Assembly: GCA_036273455.1 (NCBI GenBank)
Contig: DASUHP010000161.1
Span: 1-14,276, forward strand
Length of the DNA: 14,276 nt
DNA from: CAIYRG01 sp036273455
GTDB lineage: Bacteria > Pseudomonadota > Alphaproteobacteria > Micropepsales > Micropepsaceae
Direction: 5' to 3'
Both the position numbers and the translations under genes were made by a program. Numbering within the stretch: the stretch's first letter is position 1; the number at the start of each line of letters is the position of its first letter. The notes below the pieces were generated by a model. It was not told the DNA's origin, searched no databases, and saw nothing but the letters and a program-made list of their open reading frames with translations. Shown here one piece after another: positions 8,977 through 14,276 of the stretch.

Positions 8977-9195
8977 ATGCGTATCAATATCATTGCGGTT
9001 GCGTGTCTGGCGCTGGGGCTGGGCTCGTGTACGGTGGTTGGCCTCGCTGCGGATACCACCAGCGTTGCGGGTACCGTGGTCACAACCACGGTCAGCGCGG
9101 CAGGCACAGTCGCAGGCGCTGGAGTCGATGTCGTGGGCGCCGCCGCTCACACCGTGGCCGGCAGCAGCAGCAGCGACCAGGACAAGAAGAAGTAG
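8977..9195 (+). CDS. Small lipoprotein, unknown function
   Basis: This 72-residue protein has a lipoprotein signal: a hydrophobic stretch, then the lipobox L15-G-S-C18, so the cysteine would be lipidated after cleavage. The mature part is a low-complexity run of Thr, Val, Ala and Gly (repeats like AGTV, VVTTTV, GAGVDVVGAAAH). It ends in a Ser-rich, Lys-rich tail (SSSSDQDKKK). The ATG at 8977 is supported by GGGAGGT at 8961-8967 about nine bases upstream; in-frame GTG codons at 8971 and 8974 are alternatives. The residue after the lipidated cysteine is Thr rather than Asp, which would favour outer-membrane sorting if the E. coli rule applies. The gene lies 68 nt after the secreted protein gene and ends 4 nt from the convergent gloB. 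Confidence 0.7.
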   Translation: MRINIIAVACLALGLGSCTVVGLAADTTSVAGTVVTTTVSAAGTVAGAGVDVVGAAAHTVAGSSSSDQDKKK

Positions 9196-9199
9196 ATCT

Positions 9200-9976
9200 T
9201 CAGCCCTGAAATGTGTCCTTGCGCCGGCGGGTTTCGGCAAACACTTCCACGTCGCTCGCGTCCGGCATACTGAGCGCGCGCCGAATTTCCGGCGAACTCG
9301 CGCGCAGGAAGGGATTGGTTTTCTTTTCAATGCCGATATTGGACGGCAAGGTCGGCCGTCCTTCCTTTCGAATCGCGCCCACTTCAGCCATGCGCGAGTT
9401 CAGGTCCGGATTTGCAGGTTCGATGGTCAGGGCAAATCGGCCGTTCGCTTCGGTATATTCATGGCCACAATAGACGCGCGTGTTGTCGGGCAGTTTGACC
9501 AGTTTTGACAGGCTGCTCCACATGGTAGGCGGATCGCCCTCAAACAGCCGCCCACAACCCATGGCAAACAAGGTGTCCCCGGTGAACACCGCGGCGTCCT
9601 GTTCAAACCAGAACGCGATGTGGCCGCTTGTGTGGGCCGGAATTTCCAGGACCAGCGCGGAGTGGCCGCCAACGCTGTATCGGTCGCCTTCCACGACGCC
9701 GGTGCCGATCCCCGGGATTCTGGCCCGATCCTTACCCGGTCCGACGATTTCGGCCCCGAATTCCTTCTGAAGCTCCAGGTTCCCGCCAACATGGTCGGGA
9801 TGATGATGGGTATTCAGAATATGCGTTAACCTTAATCCATGAGCCTGCAATGCGCGCTTGACCGGCGCAGCTTCCGAGGGGTCGACGACCGCACAGACAT
9901 TTTCATCGCGGTCGAAGGCAAGCCAGGCATAATTGTCGCGCAGGCAGGGTACGGGTTCGATCTGGAGCGTTGTCAT
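9200..9976 (-). CDS. gloB: Hydroxyacylglutathione hydrolase (glyoxalase II)
   Basis: GloB hydrolyses S-D-lactoylglutathione to D-lactate and glutathione, the second step of methylglyoxal detoxification in the cytoplasm. The 258-residue metallo-beta-lactamase-fold protein carries the binuclear metal motif THHHPDH (T56 to H62). Downstream ligand segments are HTSGHIAFW, FTGDTLF (with MGCGRLFEG) and YCGHEYT. The C-terminal substrate-binding domain ends with the typical NPFLRA segment. In-frame ATGs at 10036 and 10009 would add up to 20 residues, but the family normally starts close to the LQIEPVPCLRDNYAWL segment, so 9976 was chosen. It is divergent from a methyltransferase gene, an arrangement that I recall as common in Hyphomicrobiales. 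Confidence 0.93.
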   Translation of the reverse strand: MTTLQIEPVPCLRDNYAWLAFDRDENVCAVVDPSEAAPVKRALQAHGLRLTHILNTHHHPDHVGGNLELQKEFGAEIVGPGKDRARIPGIGTGVVEGDRYSVGGHSALVLEIPAHTSGHIAFWFEQDAAVFTGDTLFAMGCGRLFEGDPPTMWSSLSKLVKLPDNTRVYCGHEYTEANGRFALTIEPANPDLNSRMAEVGAIRKEGRPTLPSNIGIEKKTNPFLRASSPEIRRALSMPDASDVEVFAETRRRKDTFQG

Positions 9977-9993
9977 AACTGTTCTCACACGCG

Positions 9994-10001
9994 GGTATAC
10001 C
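9994..10001. promoter_or_regulatory. Palindrome GGTATACC in the gloB/methyltransferase spacer
   Basis: The perfect 8-bp palindrome GGTATACC lies in the 104-nt divergent spacer. Allowing one bulged G, the pairing extends by three more bases on each side. It could be a regulator site shared by both genes, but short palindromes occur by chance, and it would overlap the longer alternative gloB reading frame. Confidence 0.2.
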
Positions 10002-10080
10002 GCGGTCATGCTTAACCTGTCGGCGCAGGAGTGCAATCGCGAAGGTTGAAGCCGACCGAACGCAAGGTTACGGGTAACAC

Positions 10081-10797
10081 ATGAGTCTCGACGTACCCGC
10101 GCTCGAGCGGTTCTATGACAGCCGCGTAGGTCAGGTCGCCCGGCGACTGATCTATCGCCGTATTCGCCTCGCCTGGCCTGACGTGTCCGGCCAAAGAGTG
10201 CTTGGTCTCGGTTATGCGTCTCCCTATATGCGGCCCTTTATCGGTGAAGCCGAGCGCTGCATTGCGGCGATTCCCCAAGGGTATGGCGCCGCGCCCTGGG
10301 GTTCGGGCGGCTTGTGTTCGACGGCGCTGGTGCATGATCTCGCGCTGCCTTTTCCCGACGCTTTTTTCGATGCGGTGCTTTTGGTGCATGGGCTGGAAAC
10401 GGCGGATGCACAAAGGCCATTCCTGCGCGAAGTCTGGCGCATACTCACGCCGGCGGGGAGGTTGCTCGCAATCGCGCCAAATCGCGCCAGCCTGTGGTCG
10501 CAACTGGACACTTCTCCATTCGGTCATGGGCAACCTTATAGCCGCGGCCAATTGGACGGGTTGCTGAGGCAGGCGCTGTTTAGTCCCGAGCGGTGGGATG
10601 CCGCTTTGTTCATGCCGCCCTGGGGCCGTAATCGTAGCCTGCGAACCGGCCGCGCCTGGGAGAGAGTGGGCCATACCGCGTGGCCTCGACTGGCCGGCGT
10701 GCATCTCGTGGATTCGACCAAGTCGATGTATGTGCCGAGTCTGGTGGCGAAACGGCGCCGGGCCATGTTGCGCCCCGCGATGGCTCACGGCCGATAA
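10081..10797 (+). CDS. Class I SAM-dependent methyltransferase, substrate unknown
   Basis: This 238-residue soluble protein has the Rossmann-like methyltransferase layout. A glycine loop RVLGLGYASPY (about 39-49) sits in the position of motif I (usually VLDLGCGTG). DLALPFPDAFFDAVLLVHGLE (acidic and hydrophobic, about 84-104) corresponds to motifs III-IV. EVWRILTPAGRLLAIAPNR (about 119-137) is the classic post-motif segment. The usual Asp of motif I is replaced by Gly, so binding of SAM may differ from the typical enzyme. The C-terminal tail is rich in Arg. It is divergent from gloB and converges on pckA across a strong hairpin. The substrate cannot be told from the sequence. Confidence 0.82.
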   Translation: MSLDVPALERFYDSRVGQVARRLIYRRIRLAWPDVSGQRVLGLGYASPYMRPFIGEAERCIAAIPQGYGAAPWGSGGLCSTALVHDLALPFPDAFFDAVLLVHGLETADAQRPFLREVWRILTPAGRLLAIAPNRASLWSQLDTSPFGHGQPYSRGQLDGLLRQALFSPERWDAALFMPPWGRNRSLRTGRAWERVGHTAWPRLAGVHLVDSTKSMYVPSLVAKRRRAMLRPAMAHGR

Positions 10798-10807
10798 TCC
10801 AAAAGCA

Positions 10808-10833
10808 AAAGGCTGCGGTCACCCGCAGCCTTT
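10808..10833. terminator. Bidirectional intrinsic terminator between the methyltransferase gene and pckA
   Basis: GGCTGCGG (10811-10818) pairs perfectly with CCGCAGCC (10823-10830) around a 4-nt loop, and flanking AAA/TTT extends the stem to 11 bp. It lies 10 nt after the methyltransferase stop and 22 nt after the pckA stop. On the minus strand the stem is followed by TTTTGCTTTTGG, so it fits best as the pckA terminator; the plus-strand T-tract is shorter. Confidence 0.8.
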
Positions 10834-10855
10834 GCGCTATTCAATTCCGATCGCG

Positions 10856-12475
10856 TTATTCGGCCGCTTCTGCCAGACCGGGCGCCGCGGAAAGCACGTC
10901 ATCGCCGACATGCTTCTCGAATTTCTTGAAATTGTCGCGGAACATGCGCGCCAGCTTCCTGGCCATCTGGTCATAGGCTTCCTTGTCCGCCCAGGTATTG
11001 CGCGGATTGAGGATTGTGCTTTCGATGCCCGGAACCGCAACCGGAACGCGGAAATGGAAATGCGGATCGATCCGCATTTCGGCATCGGCGAGTGAACCGT
11101 CAAGGGCAGCCGCCAACAGCGCGCGGGTCACCTTAATCGGCATGCGCCGTCCAACACCGTATTTGCCGCCCGTCCAACCGGTGTTCACCAGCCAGCAATC
11201 GGTTTTGTGCTGAGCGATCAGATCGCGCAGCAGATTGCCGTATTCGGAAGGATGGCGCGGCAGAAAAGGCGCGCCAAAGCAGGTTGAGAATGTCGGCTCA
11301 GGATCGGCGCCCAAGCCCTTTTCGGTACCAGCCACTTTCGCAGTGAAACCGGAAAGGAAGTGATACATCGCCTGGCTCGGCGTCAGTTTCGCAATCGGCG
11401 GCATGACGCCAAACGCATCCGCGGTCAGCAAAATCAGATTTTTCGGGTGTTTGCCGACACCGGTCGGCGAGGTGTTGGGGATGTAGCTGAGCGGGTAGGC
11501 CGAGCGGGTGTTTTCGGTGTACTTGTCCGAATCGAGATCGAGCTCGCGTGTCTCATCATCCATCACGACGTTTTCCAGCACGGTGCCGAAACGATGCGCG
11601 GTGGAATAGATTTCCGGTTCGGCGTCCGCCGACAGCCGGATCATCTTGGCGTAGCAGCCGCCCTCGATATTGAAGATGCCGTTTTCCGACCAGCCATGTT
11701 CGTCATCGCCAATCAGGATCCGGTGCGGGTCTGCGGACAGTGTGGTCTTGCCGGTGCCCGAGAGCCCAAAGAACAACGCCGTTTCCGCGCTGGAGTCTTT
11801 GCTCATGTTCGCCGAGGCATGCATCGACATCACGCGCTTGCCGGGCAGGAAATAATTGAGCAACGTGAAAACCGACTTTTTCATTTCGCCGGCATAGGAA
11901 GTACCGCCGATCAGCACCAGTTTCCGGGCGAGATGGATCGCGATCACGGTTGAGGTGCGGCAGCCATGGATTTTCGGGTCGGCCGAGAAGCCGGGCAGAT
12001 CGATGATCGTGAATTCCGGGTGGAAGTGACGCCGCTCATGTGCCTTGGGCTCGATCAGCATGTGCTGGATGAATAGCGAATGCCACGCAAATTCGTTGAT
12101 CACGCGAACCGGTAGCCGATAGGTCGCGTCCGCGCCGCCAAACAGATCCTGAACGTAAAGTTCCTTGTCGCGGGCATAGGCGAGCATCGATTCCAGGAGT
12201 GCGTCGAATTTGACCGGCTCCATGGCCTGGTTACTTTCCCACCAGATATTCGCCTCGGATGATGGCTCGCGCACAAAAAACTTGTCTTTCGGCGACCGTC
12301 CCGTGTGCTGCCCGGTAATTGCGACGAAAGGCCCATCGACAGCGACTTTGCCTTCGCCGTTGCGAACGGCATGCTCGTAAAGGCCGGCTGCCGGGAGATT
12401 CCAATGAATCTGCTTAAGGTTGCGGAAACCATATTGCTCCAGGCCGAGTTCGCCTGGCTGACCGTTGCGCGCCAT
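10856..12475 (-). CDS. pckA: Phosphoenolpyruvate carboxykinase (ATP)
   Basis: PckA converts oxaloacetate and ATP to phosphoenolpyruvate, CO2 and ADP, the entry step of gluconeogenesis during growth on organic acids. The 539-residue length is normal for the ATP-dependent family. Seen in order are the substrate-binding segment TGRSPKDKF (about 58-66), R120, and the lysine and histidine ligand region (K199-K200, H219). The P-loop GLSGTGKTT (237-245) and the metal-binding LIGDDEHGW (254-262) follow. GWTGGKYGVG and RMPIKVTRAL lie in the C-terminal half. AGGCAGGA directly before the ATG at 12475 is a good ribosome binding site. The gene stands alone on its strand: divergent from the MoeB-like gene and closed by the hairpin at 10808-10833. 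Confidence 0.97.
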   Translation of the reverse strand: MARNGQPGELGLEQYGFRNLKQIHWNLPAAGLYEHAVRNGEGKVAVDGPFVAITGQHTGRSPKDKFFVREPSSEANIWWESNQAMEPVKFDALLESMLAYARDKELYVQDLFGGADATYRLPVRVINEFAWHSLFIQHMLIEPKAHERRHFHPEFTIIDLPGFSADPKIHGCRTSTVIAIHLARKLVLIGGTSYAGEMKKSVFTLLNYFLPGKRVMSMHASANMSKDSSAETALFFGLSGTGKTTLSADPHRILIGDDEHGWSENGIFNIEGGCYAKMIRLSADAEPEIYSTAHRFGTVLENVVMDDETRELDLDSDKYTENTRSAYPLSYIPNTSPTGVGKHPKNLILLTADAFGVMPPIAKLTPSQAMYHFLSGFTAKVAGTEKGLGADPEPTFSTCFGAPFLPRHPSEYGNLLRDLIAQHKTDCWLVNTGWTGGKYGVGRRMPIKVTRALLAAALDGSLADAEMRIDPHFHFRVPVAVPGIESTILNPRNTWADKEAYDQMARKLARMFRDNFKKFEKHVGDDVLSAAPGLAEAAE

Positions 12476-12532
12476 TCCTGCCTCTTATCCCTTATTCGGA
12501 CGACCGCTGGGCGCCCGTTTTTTGAAGCTGCG

Positions 12533-12542
12533 GGTCTAGACC
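12533..12542. promoter_or_regulatory. Palindrome GGTCTAGACC in the pckA/MoeB-like spacer
   Basis: This perfect 10-bp palindrome sits in the 145-nt spacer between the divergent pckA and MoeB-like genes, 58 nt upstream of the pckA start. A position near the promoter would suit an operator, for example for a gluconeogenic regulator, but no second half-site or known consensus is recognised. Confidence 0.25.
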
Positions 12543-12620
12543 AACTGAGGCCAAAATAGAAGGGCGACATGGGGAAGCGGGGATTTTTGCACGCAGCGCC
12601 GGGCATGCTAACACCACGCT

Positions 12621-13427
12621 ATGACTGAGATTTTACCGCCTCCCCCCCCCCTTTCCGACCTTGAGCTTGAGCGTTATGCCCGGCATATCGTGTTGCGCGA
12701 GGTGGGGGGCGCCGGGCAGGCGCGGCTTACCGCGGCGAGGGTGCTGGTCATCGGTGCCGGAGGACTTGGAAGCCCGCTGATCCTGTACCTTGCGGCAGCC
12801 GGTGTCGGCACCGTCGGCATTGTCGATTTTGACGAAGTCAGTCTCTCAAATCTTCAGCGCCAGATCGCGCATCGAACCGCAGATATTGGCCGGCCCAAGA
12901 CCGAATCCGCCGCCGACGCGGCCCGCGCCATCAATCCGGAAGTCCGGCTTGTGCTTCATCCGGAAAGGCTGACGGCAGCAAACGCAATCGGCGTGATCAA
13001 CGATTACGACGTCGTCGCTGACGGATCGGATAATTTTTCGACCCGCTTTCTGGTCAATGACGCCTGTTTCTTCGCCCGCAAAACGCTTGTATCGGCGGCG
13101 GTGACGGAGTTTGACGGCCAGCTTGCGACTTACAAGGCATGGCAGCGGCGCGGCGAGTTTCCCTGTTACCGTTGTCTTTTTTCCGAACCGCCACCTCCGG
13201 GCTCGGCGCCGAATTGCAGCGAAACGGGCGTGCTTGGCGCCGTGGCGGGCGTGATGGGCACGTTGCAGGCGGTTGAAGTCCTGAAGGAAATCACCGGAGC
13301 AGGTGAAACCATGGCCGGACGGCTGTTGATTTACGACGGTCTCGAAACGCAGTTCCGGGCCGTCAAAGTGCCTGCCGACCCGGCCTGCCGGTTATGCGGC
13401 ACTTCGCCGGCGATTCACGGTCTCTAA
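12621..13427 (+). CDS. HesA/MoeB/ThiF family adenylyltransferase (E1-like)
   Basis: Enzymes of this family adenylate the C-terminal glycine of a ubiquitin-like sulfur carrier (MoaD or ThiS), preparing it for sulfur transfer in molybdopterin or thiamine synthesis. The 268-residue protein has the E1-like signature: LERYARHIVLREVGGAGQ (16-33) and the nucleotide loop GAGGLG (45-50). IVDFDEVSLSNLQRQ (67-81) and the adenylation segment DGSDNFSTR (134-142) follow. Zinc is held by two CXXC pairs, C182/C185 and C256/C259, and C199 is the conserved cysteine between them. MoeB is likelier than ThiF from length and layout. The start ATG at 12621 lacks an obvious Shine-Dalgarno, and codons 7-11 contain a run of ten C. 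The molybdenum enzyme encoded at 890-2218 would depend on molybdopterin. It ends with a 4-nt overlap with the convergent DsrE-like gene. Confidence 0.9.
   Translation: MTEILPPPPPLSDLELERYARHIVLREVGGAGQARLTAARVLVIGAGGLGSPLILYLAAAGVGTVGIVDFDEVSLSNLQRQIAHRTADIGRPKTESAADAARAINPEVRLVLHPERLTAANAIGVINDYDVVADGSDNFSTRFLVNDACFFARKTLVSAAVTEFDGQLATYKAWQRRGEFPCYRCLFSEPPPPGSAPNCSETGVLGAVAGVMGTLQAVEVLKEITGAGETMAGRLLIYDGLETQFRAVKVPADPACRLCGTSPAIHGL
12642..12651 (+). repeat. Homopolymer tract of ten C near the 5' end of the MoeB-like gene
   Basis: Ten consecutive C bases begin 21 nt after the start codon and encode part of a proline run (P6-P10). Such tracts are prone to slippage: one base gained or lost would shift the frame at codon 8 and abolish the protein. 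Confidence 0.9.
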
Positions 13428-14110
13428 GCCGAGTAGGCAAATGTGTAGCCGCGCTCCTGCGCGCGGTTCACCGCAACAATTCCCGCTGCAACCATGTGCG
13501 CGTTGGGAATCAGGTTGGTCGTCAGCTCGCGATATACCGCATCAGCATTGAGCTTCATCGAATCCGCAATCTGCATCGCGAAGAAATGTGTTGCCATGTC
13601 GCAAACGGCGAATTGAACGCCCTTTGCCGCAACCGCATCGATCGTGACGCCAAAATTCGGCAGGCTAAGACCATAGCCCGCCGCGTTATAGACGTTGATT
13701 TTCGGACTCTGTTTGGTTTTCGGATCGGTGAAACGCGTCGGTGCAGTGAAAGCCGCGCCATATTTCACCCACATCGAATCCTTGTACGCGAACGGTGTGG
13801 AAAAATGCCGTAACACCACGACCACCGCAATCGACGGCGCGTCCAGCCTGTAGCCGTTTTTGTTTGCCTCAAAGAAATTATTGGCAAAAGCGAGCGCTCC
13901 TCCGCCGCCCTCCGGTGTTGTCGAATCAATCGCCAGACGATGCGCGGCGTTCGGCCGATCAAGCCAGTTATCCTCAGGATGCTGAACAACCTGATTGCGT
14001 GCGGTCTGCGCCTCGGCCTGGGTTGCGGCGAAAGCACCGGCTGCAAATAGCCCAATCCCCATACCAGACACGATTGAACGACGGGCAAGCCCGGCCGTTT
14101 CGTTGCTCAT
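13424..14110 (-). CDS. Tat-exported DsrE-like protein, unknown function
   Basis: The gene encodes 228 residues. The N-terminus is a twin-arginine signal (A-R10-R11-S-I-V-S-G, then a hydrophobic Ala-rich stretch, likely cleavage after AEA near 34). The mature part has DsrE/F-like features: a hydrophobic beta strand APSIAVVVVLRHFSTPFAY (about 91-109) and a single conserved-looking cysteine in FAVCDMATHFFA (C170). The end reads MVAAGIVAVNRAQERGYTFAY (about 206-226). DsrE-family proteins include sulfur-transfer subunits; whether this exported form carries sulfur is unknown. The start at 14110 is set by a strong GGGGAGG five bases upstream; the frame stays open to 14233 but lacks support there. 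It follows the membrane-protein fragment by 49 nt on the same strand and may share its transcript. Confidence 0.8.
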   Translation of the reverse strand: MSNETAGLARRSIVSGMGIGLFAAGAFAATQAEAQTARNQVVQHPEDNWLDRPNAAHRLAIDSTTPEGGGGALAFANNFFEANKNGYRLDAPSIAVVVVLRHFSTPFAYKDSMWVKYGAAFTAPTRFTDPKTKQSPKINVYNAAGYGLSLPNFGVTIDAVAAKGVQFAVCDMATHFFAMQIADSMKLNADAVYRELTTNLIPNAHMVAAGIVAVNRAQERGYTFAYSA

Positions 14111-14159
14111 GAATTCCTCCCCAGCGGATGCTCGAAGGATACCACATTCCCGCGGGAAG

Positions 14160-14276
14160 TTACGCGGTGAGAGCAGGAGCGGATTTGTGCTGCGACATTC
14201 CCCGTCCGAGGGTAAGGACAATTGCACCGGCAACCAGCAGCGAAACCGCCATCAGACCCAATGCGGGCGCATAGCT
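14160..14276 (-). CDS. C-terminal end of a membrane transporter, probably MFS (runs off the right edge)
   Basis: The minus strand is open from the window edge to a TAA at 14160-14162 and encodes 38 residues. They comprise a hydrophobic helix (LGLMAVSLLVAGAIVLTLGR) and a short polar tail (GMSQHKSAPALTA). A last transmembrane helix ending in GR with a brief cytoplasmic tail is typical for MFS permeases. With one helix visible, the family call is tentative and nothing can be said about the substrate. The reading frame itself is supported by this helix and by the close same-strand gene downstream. Confidence 0.6.
   Translation of the reverse strand, partial: SYAPALGLMAVSLLVAGAIVLTLGRGMSQHKSAPALTA

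Noticed and set aside
11360..11953. Plus-strand open frame antisense to pckA
   Set aside because: It lies wholly within the ATP-binding core of pckA and has no domain of its own.
12587..12614. TTGCAC / TAACAC as promoter of the MoeB-like gene
   Set aside because: The spacer is 16 nt, the -10 box is weak, and the start of transcription would fall on the ATG, giving a leaderless message without other support.

Overview
The window looks like chromosomal core sequence from a GC-rich alphaproteobacterium, most likely of the Hyphomicrobiales (Rhizobiales) type. This is inferred from the gene order carA / GatB-YqeY / dnaG / rpoD, the gloB-methyltransferase pair, the ATP-type pckA and the protein sequences. 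No 16S rRNA or other strict taxonomic marker is present, so the genus cannot be named.

Layout, left to right. (1) Positions 1-48 hold the first 16 codons of a probable IS630-family transposase on the minus strand, running off the left edge. The insertion sequence probably ends before about 145. (2) Positions 142-360 carry no convincing gene but contain a nested palindromic element (241-346) just downstream of the next operon. (3) On the minus strand, carA, a SoxC-type molybdenum sulfite/sulfane dehydrogenase and a small single-heme cytochrome c follow each other (3442 down to 361) with a 30-nt gap and a 14-nt overlap. The last two genes form an exported oxidoreductase pair. (4) Divergent from carA, a GatB/YqeY protein, DNA primase (dnaG) and the housekeeping sigma factor (rpoD) run on the plus strand. 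These are followed closely by a small secreted Cys-containing protein and a small lipoprotein. A divergent promoter pair is visible between carA and the YqeY gene. (5) gloB (minus) and a methyltransferase (plus) diverge from a roughly 100-nt spacer. (6) The methyltransferase converges on pckA across a strong bidirectional hairpin. (7) pckA (minus) diverges from a MoeB/ThiF-type E1-like enzyme (plus), which overlaps tail to tail with a Tat-exported DsrE-like protein (minus). (8) The last 117 bases encode the C-terminal end of a membrane protein, probably an MFS transporter.

Most genes are housekeeping: pyrimidine/arginine precursor synthesis, replication initiation, transcription, methylglyoxal detoxification, gluconeogenesis and sulfur-carrier activation. 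I do not see a clear novel multi-gene system such as a defence island, CRISPR array or biosynthetic cluster. The points most worth a second look are the nested palindrome at 241-346, the SoxC/half-length SoxD-like pair behind carA, the lysine/alanine-rich extension of RpoD, the ten-C tract at the start of the MoeB-like gene, and the Tat-exported DsrE-like protein.
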